A program made the translations under genes and the position numbers. A DNA stretch of 64,000 bases from Alphaproteobacteria bacterium LSUCC0684. Lineage in GTDB: Bacteria; Pseudomonadota; Alphaproteobacteria; Puniceispirillales; UBA1172. The notes under the pieces were generated by a model, which made no database searches, had not been told where the DNA came from, and saw nothing but the letters and a program-made list of their open reading frames with translations. The stretch covers positions 2,132,638 through 2,196,637 of the forward strand of contig CP166130.1 of NCBI GenBank assembly GCA_041228335.1, read 5' to 3'. Below, one piece after another: positions 10,081 through 19,826 of the stretch (positions within the stretch are counted from its first letter, which is position 1; every line of letters begins with the position of its first letter).

Positions 10081-10425
10081 ATGCCGGGGGTCAGCATTCT
10101 CAAATCCAGACGCGATTTTGTCTCCGCCGCCAAGGTTGGAGACAAATTTGTTTCAGCCTCCCTTGTTCTTCAGGTTCGCAAAAGGCCTGATCAGGCTGGC
10201 CCGCGGGTCGGGTTTACGGCAACGAGAAAGATCGGCGGCGCGGTTCAGCGCAACCGCGCAAAACGGCGGTTGCGGGCGCTGGCCCGGGATTGCCTTCTGC
10301 CGCGTGCCGACCCGTCTTGTGACTATGTTCTGATTGCGCGGCACAATACCGGCCAGATACCCTGGCAGCGCCTTGAGGCGGATTGCCTTCATCTCCTCTC
10401 ACGACACGGGCGGAAATCGATCTGA
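10081..10425 (+). CDS. rnpA: Ribonuclease P protein component
   Basis: A 114-residue basic protein that assists the RNase P RNA in trimming tRNA 5' ends. [22 protein letters not shown] is the family's RNA-binding signature (given here as the core R-N-R..R-R-L-R). The start is ATG 10081; a GTG three bases earlier is in frame. It begins 12 bases after rpmH, the usual arrangement, and its stop overlaps the yidD start. Confidence 0.96.
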   Translation: MPGVSILKSRRDFVSAAKVGDKFVSASLVLQVRKRPDQAGPRVGFTATRKIGGAVQRNRAKRRLRALARDCLLPRADPSCDYVLIARHNTGQIPWQRLEADCLHLLSRHGRKSI

Positions 10426-10739
10426 TGGCAATGCGTGGTGCCATATCCGCCGTTGCTGGCGGGATGCGCCGGGCCGGGCTTGGCCTCGTGCTGCTCCCGA
10501 TCCATTTCTATCGGCTCTTCATTTCCCCGCTGACCGGGGCGAATTGCCGGTATGAGCCAAGTTGTTCACGCTATGCCATTGACGCAATTCAATTGCATGG
10601 CGCGCTCAAAGGTGGTTATTTAACAGCCAGGCGCCTGGCGCGTTGCCACCCTTTCGGGGGATCAGGCTATGATCCGGTGCCCGACGGTGTTTCAGGGACG
10701 TGTCAGCACGCCCCCGAAAGACGCAGAAACAATGAGTAG
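10425..10739 (+). CDS. yidD: Membrane protein insertion efficiency factor YidD
   Basis: 104 residues from ATG 10425, which overlaps the rnpA stop by one base (TGATG). The hallmark [21 protein letters not shown] and the later [13 protein letters not shown] are present, with the amphipathic N-terminal helix. YidD is a small inner-membrane-associated protein that aids YidC-dependent insertion; its place between rnpA and yidC confirms the call. The frame is open further upstream, but the coupled ATG is the natural start. Confidence 0.95.
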   Translation: MAMRGAISAVAGGMRRAGLGLVLLPIHFYRLFISPLTGANCRYEPSCSRYAIDAIQLHGALKGGYLTARRLARCHPFGGSGYDPVPDGVSGTCQHAPERRRNNE

Positions 10740-10777
10740 GGTTATCGCCAACGCTCAAATTTGAGGAGTGAGTTTCC

Positions 10778-12481
10778 ATGAATTCCGACAACCGGAATCT
10801 GATCGCCGCAATTGCCATATCCATGCTGATTCTGGTGGTGTATCAGATCTATTTCATGCCAGAACCGGCCCAACAGGACGCATTTCCCGGGCAGACGGTG
10901 GAAAGCCTGCCTGCCGCCACCGGGGAGCAAATCGTAATTTCCCGAAACGAACCCATTTCTGCTGTGATCTCCGCGCCGCGGGTGCCGATCGAAACCCCTC
11001 TTCTCGGCGGCACGGTCTCCCGGGCGGGCGGACGGCTTGATGATCTCAGACTTCTGAATTACGGCCTCAACGCCGCCGGGGATGAAAACCGGGTACCGCT
11101 GCTCCGCGCAACCGGGGATCCTGACAGTTATTTTGCTGAAATCCTCTTCCTTGATCCGGCCGGCAACCGGCTGGTGGACAAGAACACCACCTGGACCGCC
11201 GATACCTCAAGCCTCTCGCCGGCAAGCCCTGTTACCCTCAGCCATGAGGGGGAAGACGGCATGAGCTACCGGCTCATCTATACCGTTGATGACGGCTATA
11301 TGATCACCATCCGCGCCGAAGTCACCAATGGCAGCGGCAGCAGCGTTGATCTGCGCCAGTTCGCCCGCATCCGCCGCAACCTGCCCAGCCTTTCGGATTT
11401 CTTCATTTCCTATGAAGGGCCGATCGGTGTCTTCGCCGAAGATGAGAAGACCGAAGTCCATTACGACGATATTGGCGATATCGGCATCGCGGGCCAGACA
11501 TACCAGAGCCAGGGGGTCAACGGCTGGATCGGGGTTACCGACAAATACTGGCTGACGGCCCTCATCCCGGCTGAACAGGATGGAGTGACCTTCGGCTTCC
11601 GGCGACCCGGCGGCGAAGGCGCGCCTGCCCAGGTTGATCTCAGCACCGCGACAACACGGCTTGAGCCGGGCGCAACGCTCAGCCGTGAATTCCATCTCTT
11701 TGCCGGCCCGAAAAAGATCAATGTTCTGCTTGGCTATAACGACAAACTCTCGATTGAGCGTCTTGATCACGCCATTGACTGGGGCTGGTTTCCTTTCCTG
11801 ACCAAGCCGTTCTTCCATGCCCTCAACTGGTTGTTCGGGATGTTGGGGAATTTCGGTCTTGCCATCCTTGCTCTCACCGTGGTGGTGAAACTGGCTTTCT
11901 TCCCGCTTGCCAACCGGTCGTATAAATCCATGGCCAAGATGCGTGAACTGTCGCCAAAGATTCAGGAGTTGCGGGAAAGGTTTTCCGATGATCGCCAGCG
12001 CCAGCAGCAGGAGATGATGAAACTCTATCGGGATGAGAAGATCAACCCGGCCGCAGGATGTCTGCCGGTGCTCTTGCAGATCCCCGTCTTCTTTGCCCTC
12101 TACAAGGTGCTGTTCGTCACCATTGAGATGCGGCACGCCCCGTTTTACGGCTGGGTGGCTGATCTCTCCGCCAAGGACCCGACCTCGATCATCAATCTCT
12201 TCGGGCTTCTGCCCTTCAGCACGGGTGGCCTGCCTGATTTCATCAATCTGGGCGTCTGGCCTCTTCTGATGGGGATCACGATGTTTGTGCAGATGTCGCT
12301 CAACCCGCCGCCACCTGATCCGGTTCAGGCCAAGATCTTCAAGTTCATGCCGCTGATGTTCACCTTCCTGCTTGCGACATTCCCGGCAGGTCTTGTGATT
12401 TACTGGACCTGGAACAACCTTTTGTCCATCATTCAGCAATGGGCGATCATGCGGTCGGTAAAGGCGGAAAAGGCTCGTTGA
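10778..12481 (+). CDS. yidC: Membrane protein insertase YidC (Oxa1 family)
   Basis: A 567-residue protein with an N-terminal membrane anchor (residues ~7-24), a long periplasmic beta-rich domain (~60-330) and the five-helix insertase core from ~345 on. The core has the positively charged cytosolic loop and the NPAAGCLPVLLQIPVFFALYK segment (core motif NPAAGCLP..LQIP.F). It inserts and folds inner-membrane proteins alone or with SecYEG. GAGGAG lies before ATG. Downstream engB starts after four bases. Confidence 0.98.
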   Translation: MNSDNRNLIAAIAISMLILVVYQIYFMPEPAQQDAFPGQTVESLPAATGEQIVISRNEPISAVISAPRVPIETPLLGGTVSRAGGRLDDLRLLNYGLNAAGDENRVPLLRATGDPDSYFAEILFLDPAGNRLVDKNTTWTADTSSLSPASPVTLSHEGEDGMSYRLIYTVDDGYMITIRAEVTNGSGSSVDLRQFARIRRNLPSLSDFFISYEGPIGVFAEDEKTEVHYDDIGDIGIAGQTYQSQGVNGWIGVTDKYWLTALIPAEQDGVTFGFRRPGGEGAPAQVDLSTATTRLEPGATLSREFHLFAGPKKINVLLGYNDKLSIERLDHAIDWGWFPFLTKPFFHALNWLFGMLGNFGLAILALTVVVKLAFFPLANRSYKSMAKMRELSPKIQELRERFSDDRQRQQQEMMKLYRDEKINPAAGCLPVLLQIPVFFALYKVLFVTIEMRHAPFYGWVADLSAKDPTSIINLFGLLPFSTGGLPDFINLGVWPLLMGITMFVQMSLNPPPPDPVQAKIFKFMPLMFTFLLATFPAGLVIYWTWNNLLSIIQQWAIMRSVKAEKAR

Positions 12482-12485
12482 CGAC

Positions 12486-13136
12486 ATGGCGGCCTCCGGC
12501 GATCCGGATCAGGATATCCTGATCGAGCAAGGGCGGAAACTGTTTGCCGGAACCTGCACCTTTACTGCAGGCGCCACCACGATCGCCCAGCTGCCGCCCA
12601 TGAATTTGCCCGAAGTGGCCTTTGCCGGCCGCTCGAATGTGGGAAAATCCTCGTTGCTCAATGCCCTGACCGGGCAGAAGGCGCTGGCGCGGACGTCCCA
12701 GACACCGGGGCGCACCCGGCAGCTCAATTTCTTTGATCTTGGCGGCAGGATCAGTCTTGTTGATCTGCCGGGCTACGGCTATGCCAAGGCATCCAAGACC
12801 GATATCCGGGCCTGGACCGGGCTGACCCTTGCTTTCCTCAAGGGCAGGGCATCGCTCCGGCGGGTCATGCTACTGATAGACAGCCGCCGCGGCATCGGCG
12901 AGGCCGACCTTGAAATCATGAAGATTTTTGATGACGCCGCCATTTCCTGGGCGGTGGTGCTGACCAAACTTGACAAGCTGAAAGCGACCGAGGCGCGCGA
13001 AGTTGAAAAACGAACCAGCGATGAGGCGGCCCGTCATGTTGCCGCCTGGCCAGGTGTCTTTGCCACGTCATCGGAAAAAGGGCTTGGCATCCCTCTCTTG
13101 CGCGCCCATATCACCGAACTTGCAAATCCGGATTAA
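12486..13136 (+). CDS. engB: Ribosome biogenesis GTPase EngB (YihA/YsxC)
   Basis: A 216-residue TrmE-Era-type GTPase: G1 GRSNVGKS near residue 47, G2 TPGRT, G3 DLPGYG, G4 TKLDK and a G5-like SS.K. The family helps late 50S subunit assembly. It follows yidC by four bases in the same operon, a common alphaproteobacterial order ahead of argB. Confidence 0.96.
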   Translation: MAASGDPDQDILIEQGRKLFAGTCTFTAGATTIAQLPPMNLPEVAFAGRSNVGKSSLLNALTGQKALARTSQTPGRTRQLNFFDLGGRISLVDLPGYGYAKASKTDIRAWTGLTLAFLKGRASLRRVMLLIDSRRGIGEADLEIMKIFDDAAISWAVVLTKLDKLKATEAREVEKRTSDEAARHVAAWPGVFATSSEKGLGIPLLRAHITELANPD

Positions 13137-13217
13137 AGACTTTCAGCAGTGCATTGCCTTGCCAGACTTGCAAAATTCGGGCAAAACCTGACCTGATATC
13201 GCAGAGGATATGAAATC

Positions 13218-14129
13218 ATGAAAACCACCGGCGCCACCGCCCCCGATATTCGCCATGAATGGCTTGCCAAGGCCGAAGTTCTCACCGAAGCCCTGCCCTT
13301 CATGCGCCGATATTCCGGCCATCGGCTTGTGGTCAAATTCGGCGGTCATGCCATGGGTGAGCAGGAAGCGATCCGCAGTTTCGCGCAAGACATGGTGCTC
13401 CTGCATCAGGTCGGTGCCTGCCCGCTGGTTGTCCATGGCGGCGGCCCGCAGATCGGCGCCATGCTGGAGAAGCTCGATATCCCTTCGGCTTTTGTCAACG
13501 GCCTGCGCGTCACCGATGCGGAGACCATCTCGGTGGTGGAAATGGTGCTGAGCGGGGGTATCAATAAATCCCTTGCCTCGGCGATCACCCAGGCCGGCTG
13601 CCCGGCCGTCGGCATATCCGGCAAGGATGGCGGGTTGATCAGAGCACGCAAACTCGGGGTGAAGACCGGCGACAGCAATATCGAAAATCATGTCGATCTC
13701 GGCTTCGTGGGCGAACCGCACGAGATCCGCACGTTGGTGATTGATGCACTGATCGGCGCCGGCATGATTCCGGTCATCGCCCCTGTCGCGGCCGGTGAGG
13801 ACAACACCACCTATAATATCAATGCCGATACCGCTGCCGGTGCGATCGCCGCCGCCATGGGGGCAACGCGTCTGCTCATGCTCACCGATGTTCCCGGCGT
13901 CATGGACAAGGATGGCCATGTGATCCAGCAGTTGTCGATCACCCAGGCCGAGGCCATGATCGCCGACGGCACCATCAGCGGCGGCATGATCCCCAAGGTG
14001 CGCACCTGCATTGATGCGGTGACGGGTGGATGTGAAGGCGCGGTCATTCTCGATGGACGTGAAACTCATGCCGTGCTGGTGGAACTCTTCACCGAACACG
14101 GTCTCGGCACGATCATTACCGGTGGGTAA
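13218..14129 (+). CDS. argB: Acetylglutamate kinase
   Basis: A 303-residue amino-acid kinase, arginine biosynthesis step two. VVKFGGHAM (ATP phosphate loop), VHGGGPQIG (acetylglutamate loop), [15 protein letters not shown] and the GGMIPKV lysine near the C-terminus are all present. The N-terminal extension before VVKFGG (about 37 residues) is typical of arginine-sensitive hexameric ArgB, so feedback inhibition by arginine is likely. An 81-base gap separates it from engB. Confidence 0.97.
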   Translation: MKTTGATAPDIRHEWLAKAEVLTEALPFMRRYSGHRLVVKFGGHAMGEQEAIRSFAQDMVLLHQVGACPLVVHGGGPQIGAMLEKLDIPSAFVNGLRVTDAETISVVEMVLSGGINKSLASAITQAGCPAVGISGKDGGLIRARKLGVKTGDSNIENHVDLGFVGEPHEIRTLVIDALIGAGMIPVIAPVAAGEDNTTYNINADTAAGAIAAAMGATRLLMLTDVPGVMDKDGHVIQQLSITQAEAMIADGTISGGMIPKVRTCIDAVTGGCEGAVILDGRETHAVLVELFTEHGLGTIITGG

Positions 14130-14162
14130 TCCCTTGACCGAACTGCTCGCGGTGGCATCACG

Positions 14163-14834
14163 ATGATATATTCCGAACGCCCCTTTGCCGCTGACCGATA
14201 TACTGGCTGGATCTTTGATCTCGACAACACGATCTATCCGGCGGCCTCAGGCCTGTTCCAGCAGGTTTCCGATCGGATGACGCTCTTTATCCAGAATCTT
14301 TTTGATCTTGATCGAAATGCCGCCCATGCCCGCCAGAAAGATCTCTTTCGCCGCTACGGCACCACGGCCTCCGGGTTGATGAAGGAATACGGCATGGATC
14401 CCGCCGAATTCATGGCCTTTGTTCACGATATTGATCTTTCCGAACTGGCCTATGATCCTGAACTGGATGAGCGGATCGGCGCCCTGCCCGGACGCAAGGT
14501 GATCTTCACCAACGGAACAACCCGCCATGCCACGCGCATTCTTGATGCCTATGGCATTCGCCATCATTTCGATTATATCTATGACATTATCGAATCGCAG
14601 CACCGCCCCAAGCCGGACCCGGCCATATATCGGGAAATGCTCCTCCGGACTGGCATCGACCCTGAAGCCGCTGTCATGATCGAGGATATGGCCGTCAATC
14701 TCAAACCTGCCGCCGAAATGGGCATCACCACGGTGTTGCTGAAACATGATCTTGAGAATACCAAAGATGAGCTTGGGACAGCATACATTGATTTTATCGC
14801 CCATGACCTTAAAACCTTCTTAAGGCAGGTTTAA
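14163..14834 (+). CDS. HAD pyrimidine 5'-nucleotidase (Sdt1/PpnN-like)
   Basis: A 223-residue HAD phosphatase with motif I FDLDNTIYP, motif II FTNGTTRHA, motif III Lys in HRPKPDP and motif IV IEDMAVNLKPA. The DLDNTLYP-type motif I and long cap helix belong to the pyrimidine 5'-nucleotidase subgroup, which in alphaproteobacteria is usually found between argB and dapD as here. The substrate is predicted from family only. Confidence 0.85.
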   Translation: MIYSERPFAADRYTGWIFDLDNTIYPAASGLFQQVSDRMTLFIQNLFDLDRNAAHARQKDLFRRYGTTASGLMKEYGMDPAEFMAFVHDIDLSELAYDPELDERIGALPGRKVIFTNGTTRHATRILDAYGIRHHFDYIYDIIESQHRPKPDPAIYREMLLRTGIDPEAAVMIEDMAVNLKPAAEMGITTVLLKHDLENTKDELGTAYIDFIAHDLKTFLRQV

Positions 14835-14867
14835 CCGGGCAACCCCAGATAACGAACGGAGAGATGC

Positions 14868-15725
14868 ATGAGCACTGATCTTGAAAAAACCATCGACGAC
14901 GCCTGGGACAACCGGGACAGCGTAACCCTGGAGACTCGCGGCGCTGTTCGTGAGGCCGTTGAAGAGGCGCTCGAAATGCTCGATAGCGGCAAGGCCCGGG
15001 TGGCTGAGCAACGCGGCCAGGGCGACTGGGTTGTCAACCAGTGGCTCAAGAAAGCGGTTCTTCTGTCTTTCCGGCTCAATGACATGGTGGTGATCCCGGG
15101 CGGGCCGGACTATCCCGGTGTCGGGGCTTCCACCTGGTGGGATAAAGTGCCGTCGAAATTCTCCGGCTGGGATGCCGAACGTTTCCGCAATGCGGGCTTT
15201 CGTGCCGTGCCCGGATGCGTGGTGCGTAAATCTGCCTATGTTGCCCCAGGCGTGGTGATCATGCCGGGATTTATCAACCTCGGCGCCTATGTCGATAGCG
15301 GAACCATGGTTGATACCTGGGCCACCGTCGGCTCCTGCGCCCAGATCGGCCGCAATGTTCATCTTTCCGGCGGGGCCGGGATCGGCGGCGTGCTTGAACC
15401 GCTTCAGGCCGGGCCGGTCATCATCGAAGATGACTGTTTCATCGGCGCACGTTCCGAAGTGGTCGAAGGCGTGGTGGTGGAACAGGGCGCTGTTCTTTCC
15501 ATGGGTGTTTTCATCGGCGCATCAACCAAGATCATCGATCGGCACACCGGTGAGGTTCACATCGGCCGCGTGCCCGCCTATTCCGTTGTCGTGCCAGGAT
15601 CAATGCCTGGCAAACCTCTGCCTGATGGCACGCCCGGACCTAATCTCTCTTGCGCCGTCATCATCAAGAAGGTGGATGAAAAGACCAGATCCAAAACCTC
15701 GATCAATGATCTGCTGAGGGACTGA
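14868..15725 (+). CDS. dapD: Tetrahydrodipicolinate N-succinyltransferase
   Basis: A 285-residue left-handed beta-helix acyltransferase: an N-terminal helical domain (~1-100), then hexapeptide repeats ([36 protein letters not shown] as the typical core), then a C-terminal cap. It acylates tetrahydrodipicolinate with succinyl-CoA in lysine and diaminopimelate synthesis. dapE follows after seven bases, so the two consecutive steps around the succinylated intermediate are co-expressed. Confidence 0.97.
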   Translation: MSTDLEKTIDDAWDNRDSVTLETRGAVREAVEEALEMLDSGKARVAEQRGQGDWVVNQWLKKAVLLSFRLNDMVVIPGGPDYPGVGASTWWDKVPSKFSGWDAERFRNAGFRAVPGCVVRKSAYVAPGVVIMPGFINLGAYVDSGTMVDTWATVGSCAQIGRNVHLSGGAGIGGVLEPLQAGPVIIEDDCFIGARSEVVEGVVVEQGAVLSMGVFIGASTKIIDRHTGEVHIGRVPAYSVVVPGSMPGKPLPDGTPGPNLSCAVIIKKVDEKTRSKTSINDLLRD

Positions 15726-15732
15726 TCCCCAC

Positions 15733-16893
15733 ATGACGACGCTCGCCCTTGAACATGAACTGACCCGTGATCTGATCCGCTGTCCATCCGTGACGCCCGC
15801 GGAAGGCGGCGCCCTTGACCTGATCGAAACCTTTCTCGAGGCTCGCGGCTTTACCTGCCATCGGCTTGTCTTTGGTGAAGGAGACAAGGAGGTGCAGAAC
15901 CTCTTCGCCATCCGCGGGGAAAGCGGACCTCATTTTGGTTTTGCCGGCCATACCGATGTTGTCCCTCCGGGGGCAACCGAAGACTGGACCCATGATCCTT
16001 TCTCGGGCGCCATCAGCGACGGGATGATCCATGGCCGCGGGGCGGCGGACATGAAAGGCGCGGTTGGCGCGTTTCTTGCCGCGGTGGCTGAACATCTTGA
16101 AAACAAGGCCCATGAAACCGGAAGAATTAGCCTGCTGATCACCGGGGATGAAGAAGGCGATGCCATCAACGGCACCAACCCGGTGCTGAAATGGATGCAT
16201 GAACAAGGGCTGATGGCCGATGTCTTTCTCGTTGGTGAGCCCACCAATCCCAATGAGATCGGTGACATGATCAAGCATGGACGCCGCGGGTCTCTCTCAG
16301 GCACACTTGAAGTCGAAGGAAAGCAGGGGCATGTCGCCTATCCCCATCTTGCGGAAAACCCCCTGCCCCGGTTGATGCGGATGCTGGCGCCCCTGGCGGA
16401 AGAAGCCATCGATGACGGCAACGCGCATTTTGGCCCGAGCACTGCCGCGATCACCAGTATCGACACCGGCAATCCGGTCCGGAATGTAATCCCCCAGAAA
16501 GCCGTTGCCATGTTCAATATCCGCTACAGTTCCGATCACAGCGCCGAAAGCCTGAAAGCCTGGCTGACCCGGCACTTTGACGAGGTTGGCGGCACATATT
16601 CCATATCCTGGCATGAATCCGCCGCGCCATTTATCACCAACCCCGGAAAACTGACCGATATCGTGACGCGTGCGGTAGCACATATCACCGGCCGCAACCC
16701 GGAGCTTTCCACCTCCGGCGGCACATCGGATGCCCGCTTCATCGCCGCCTATGCCGATGTGGTGGAATTCGGCCTTGTCGGCCAGACCATGCACCAGATC
16801 AACGAGCATACCTCCATGTCCGACGTGACACTTCTGAAAAGAATCTACGCTGATGTGCTGGATCGTTTCTTCACCAAAGAAAAGGGAAAGTGA
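15733..16893 (+). CDS. dapE: Succinyl-diaminopimelate desuccinylase
   Basis: A 386-residue M20 zinc amidohydrolase. FAGHTDVVPPG carries the first metal His and catalytic Asp, GRGAADMKG the bridging Asp, TGDEEGDA the catalytic Glu pair, and TSGGTSDARF plus the later MHQINEH the last ligand region. It frees L,L-diaminopimelate from its succinyl derivative. Length and motifs are those of standard DapE. Confidence 0.97.
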   Translation: MTTLALEHELTRDLIRCPSVTPAEGGALDLIETFLEARGFTCHRLVFGEGDKEVQNLFAIRGESGPHFGFAGHTDVVPPGATEDWTHDPFSGAISDGMIHGRGAADMKGAVGAFLAAVAEHLENKAHETGRISLLITGDEEGDAINGTNPVLKWMHEQGLMADVFLVGEPTNPNEIGDMIKHGRRGSLSGTLEVEGKQGHVAYPHLAENPLPRLMRMLAPLAEEAIDDGNAHFGPSTAAITSIDTGNPVRNVIPQKAVAMFNIRYSSDHSAESLKAWLTRHFDEVGGTYSISWHESAAPFITNPGKLTDIVTRAVAHITGRNPELSTSGGTSDARFIAAYADVVEFGLVGQTMHQINEHTSMSDVTLLKRIYADVLDRFFTKEKGK

Positions 16894-16898
16894 TTGGC

Positions 16899-17483
16899 AT
16901 GATACCCGCACCTCCCGGCTTTGGCTCCATCATTACCGGCATGACCTATGGTCTTAATCTGGCCCTGCGCCGTATTGATCCGGCAAATACAGGCGCGATC
17001 AGCCAGACGCCCGGGGCAATCTGGGATGCCCTCTGGTTCCGGTTTCTTGTCACCCTGCTTAATGGTGCGCTGATCCTTGGGCTTGGCAATGTCTCTGCGA
17101 TCGTGCTGCTAGGCCTGCTTGCCCTTGTTGATGCTCTCTCTTTTCCGGTGATCAGTCAGGTAGTTATCGCGCGCCTTGGGCTGATGCCGCGCTTTGTGCC
17201 CTTCATCCTGTCGCTGACCTGGGTCGGCAATCTTCGCATCGTCGTCCTGATGACCGTCATGCTTGCCTTCGGGCCGATAAGTGCTGTGGGCATGGGTCCC
17301 GGCAATATCATTCTTCTGGCCGTGGCGCTTTGGCTGATCTGGGCAACCTGGTCGGCCGCAACGCTCAGCCTCGGGCGAAGTGGCTGGCTTGGTGCTGCCA
17401 TGGTAGTTCTGATGATGGCGGTGGAGATGATCAACGGCATGCTGATCGTCACTTTCATCCACCCCATGCTTGGTGTCAGCTGA
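16899..17483 (+). CDS. Conserved-looking inner membrane protein, unrecognised
   Basis: A ~194-residue protein with about five hydrophobic helices and few charged residues. No catalytic motif is seen. The start may be ATG 16899 or GTG 16890, which overlaps the dapE stop by four bases; either way it is tightly coupled to dapE. Its 3' end overlaps the convergent truA by eight bases. The position after dapE in an amino-acid/translation block gives no clear clue to function. Confidence 0.7.
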   Translation: MIPAPPGFGSIITGMTYGLNLALRRIDPANTGAISQTPGAIWDALWFRFLVTLLNGALILGLGNVSAIVLLGLLALVDALSFPVISQVVIARLGLMPRFVPFILSLTWVGNLRIVVLMTVMLAFGPISAVGMGPGNIILLAVALWLIWATWSAATLSLGRSGWLGAAMVVLMMAVEMINGMLIVTFIHPMLGVS

Positions 17484-18237
17484 CCGTATCGGCCTCCGGG
17501 TAATCCACCCTTGAAAGATAGAGCCCTTCAGGAGGTGCCGTGGGCCCTGCCGCTGATCTGTCGCGGGACGCAAGAGCTGTTGCGACATCATCAGGATGCC
17601 ATTTGCCTTTGCCGACCAGCACCAGTGTACCGGTGATATTGCGGATCTGGTGATGAAGAAACGACCTCGCCTCGGCGACGATGGCAACCTCCTCGCCTTC
17701 CTGATGGATGCTGAGCACGTCAAGTGTCCGCACCGGCGACTGGGCCTGGCACTGGGCCGCCCGGAAAGAGGTGAAATCATGCCGGCCCGTCAGGTGCGCC
17801 GCCGCCTGCTGCATCGCAGCAATATCCAGATCAGCCGCCACATGCCAGACTCGGCCGCGCTCAAGGGCCGATGCCACGCGCCGCGTCAGGATACGGTACC
17901 GGTATGCCCGCCCGATAGCATCGAAACGGGCATGGAAATCCGGGCTGACTTCACGGGCCGAAAGGACTCGGACCTCATCCGGAAGATGTGCATTTAGCGC
18001 GAGCGGCAATTTGAAAGGATCAAACGGGTCCGGCAGATCAAGATGCGCTGCCTGCCCGGTTGCGTGAACACCGGCATCGGTGCGTCCGGCGCCCTGCACC
18101 GCCACCGCCTGCCTGCCGCCGATAATGGCGCCCGCGGCATTTTCCAGCGCTGCCTGAACCGATGGCCCGTTATCCTGCCGCTGCCAGCCGACAAAGCCTG
18201 TGCCATCATATTCAACACGAACAAGGTAGCGTGGCAT
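17476..18237 (-). CDS. truA: tRNA pseudouridine(38-40) synthase
   Basis: A 253-residue pseudouridine synthase; the catalytic Asp lies in GAGRTDAGVHA near residue 53, and YRYRI and the FLHHQIRN segment are typical TruA features. It modifies the anticodon arm of many tRNAs. The start overlaps the fmt stop by one base, so def-fmt-truA form one minus-strand operon, the usual alphaproteobacterial order. Confidence 0.97.
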   Translation of the reverse strand: MPRYLVRVEYDGTGFVGWQRQDNGPSVQAALENAAGAIIGGRQAVAVQGAGRTDAGVHATGQAAHLDLPDPFDPFKLPLALNAHLPDEVRVLSAREVSPDFHARFDAIGRAYRYRILTRRVASALERGRVWHVAADLDIAAMQQAAAHLTGRHDFTSFRAAQCQAQSPVRTLDVLSIHQEGEEVAIVAEARSFLHHQIRNITGTLVLVGKGKWHPDDVATALASRDRSAAGPTAPPEGLYLSRVDYPEADTVS

Positions 18238-19205
18238 CAGCCCTGCTCCGTCGGCACGATCACGCCGGGAAGTGAATTCCCGTTGAGAAAGGCCTGCCCA
18301 TCCATCGGCGGTTTGCCCTGGGGTTGAACACGGACAAGCTCGATCGCGCCATCAGCTGTCGCCACAAGCGGCCCGCCCGTCTCCCCTCTGCCCAGCACCT
18401 TGCCGGGAGCAGTCCTGTGTCCGGCGCCGCTCTCAGCCCGGATCTTGCCAGCAAGTACCTTGAGCCGACGCGACCGGCCATCTCCCTCTGCACCACAGGA
18501 AAACCACGCCCCGGGATATGGCGCAAATGCCCGGATACGACGCTCGATCACATCACCAGGCTGGGTGAAGTCGATTTCCGCTTCGGCAGGCGTGATCTTC
18601 CCGGCCCAGGTGACCCCGGATATATCCTGCGCCTCGGGCGTGATTTCATCGAAATGCTCAAGCGTTTCAGCCAGCGCTTCAGCCGTCATGTCTGCCAGCC
18701 TGTCATGAAGGCGGCCCGTGGTATCATCGGGACGAATAGGTGTTCTTCGTTTTAGCAGCATCGGCCCGGCATCAAGATCTTCCTCCATCAGCATGGTGGT
18801 GATGCCGGTTTCACCGTCCCCTGCCTCGATAGCGCGGTGGATGGGTGCCGCCCCCCGCCAGCGTGGCAACAGCGACGCATGACCATTGATTGCCGCCCGG
18901 CTGGCCGCCTTGAGCACGGGGGCTGGCAGAATAATCCCATACGCCACCACCATCAGGAATTCCGGGCTGATTTGACGCAATTCTTCCAGCGCCTCGGCAT
19001 CAAACCTCAACGGCGTGTGAACCTTGAGCCCCAGCTCTTCTGCGTGCGCATGAACCGGCGAGGGACGGACCGCCATGCCCCGTCCGCGTTTCCGTGGCGG
19101 CTGGCTGTAAACCGCTTTCACGTCATGCAGCCTTGCGCAAATATCAAGCGATGGCACGGCAAAATCCGGGCTGCCCATAAAGACAATGGTTCGACGTCTT
19201 GCCAT
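18237..19205 (-). CDS. fmt: Methionyl-tRNA formyltransferase
   Basis: A 322-residue enzyme that formylates initiator Met-tRNA. Near the N-terminus is FMGSPDFAVPSL, then the SLLPRWRGAAPI signature with the catalytic Asn-His-Asp set (NGHASLLPRWRGAAP), and a C-terminal OB-fold domain. It begins seven bases after def. Confidence 0.97.
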   Translation of the reverse strand: MARRRTIVFMGSPDFAVPSLDICARLHDVKAVYSQPPRKRGRGMAVRPSPVHAHAEELGLKVHTPLRFDAEALEELRQISPEFLMVVAYGIILPAPVLKAASRAAINGHASLLPRWRGAAPIHRAIEAGDGETGITTMLMEEDLDAGPMLLKRRTPIRPDDTTGRLHDRLADMTAEALAETLEHFDEITPEAQDISGVTWAGKITPAEAEIDFTQPGDVIERRIRAFAPYPGAWFSCGAEGDGRSRRLKVLAGKIRAESGAGHRTAPGKVLGRGETGGPLVATADGAIELVRVQPQGKPPMDGQAFLNGNSLPGVIVPTEQG

Positions 19206-19212
19206 GTGCTAC

Positions 19213-19725
19213 TTATGTCCCTTGCCGGGCTTCCTTTGCCATTTTACGTAAAATCATGTCACGCTTGATCCGAGAGAGGTAATCGACAAAAAGAACACCA
19301 TCAAGATGGTCAATTTCATGCTGGATGCAGACCGCGAGCAACCCTTCGGTCGTGAGCTCCTTTAAAGCCCCGTTTTCGTCAAGATACCTGACCGAAACTG
19401 CACGTTTTCGCGTAACTTCTCCGCGATGCCCGGGAATGGAAAGGCAGCCTTCCTCCATCGTTTCGGTATCTTCCGATGTCCAGATGATCTCAGGATTGGC
19501 CATCTTCAGTGGTTGCGGCTCTTCTTCATCCTCGCTGCAATCCATGACGATCACCCGGCAGGAAAGGCCGATCTGCGGCGCCGCAAGCCCGATCCCTGCC
19601 GCGTCATGCATCGTCTCCAGCATGTCATCCATCAGCTGCCGGATTGCATCATCGACGGCGGCAACAGGTTCCGCCTTATGGCGCAGCACCGGATCAGGAA
19701 CAAGAACAATAGGTCGGATCGCCAT
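19213..19725 (-). CDS. def: Peptide deformylase
   Basis: A 170-residue metalloprotease-like deformylase with all three motifs: GIGLAAPQIG, EGCLSIPG (metal Cys) and QHEIDHLDG (two His and catalytic Glu). It removes the N-formyl group from nascent proteins and heads the def-fmt-truA operon. A short GAGAT..ATCTC repeat lies in the 101-base divergent gap with rmuC, of unknown meaning. Confidence 0.97.
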   Translation of the reverse strand: MAIRPIVLVPDPVLRHKAEPVAAVDDAIRQLMDDMLETMHDAAGIGLAAPQIGLSCRVIVMDCSEDEEEPQPLKMANPEIIWTSEDTETMEEGCLSIPGHRGEVTRKRAVSVRYLDENGALKELTTEGLLAVCIQHEIDHLDGVLFVDYLSRIKRDMILRKMAKEARQGT

Positions 19726-19826
19726 CTGAGATGCCTTTCATGCAATTGGAGATCAAATCTCTTGTCAATGGGGTAGAAGAAGCGCCAGACTAGGTCAAGT
19801 CCTGAGACGTTGTCGAGCTGGAGAAG

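Noticed and set aside
11207-12487. A 426-codon open frame on the minus strand opposite yidC
   Set aside because: It is a shadow of yidC: the coding signal, domains and operon context belong to the plus strand, and the antisense product has no recognisable motif.
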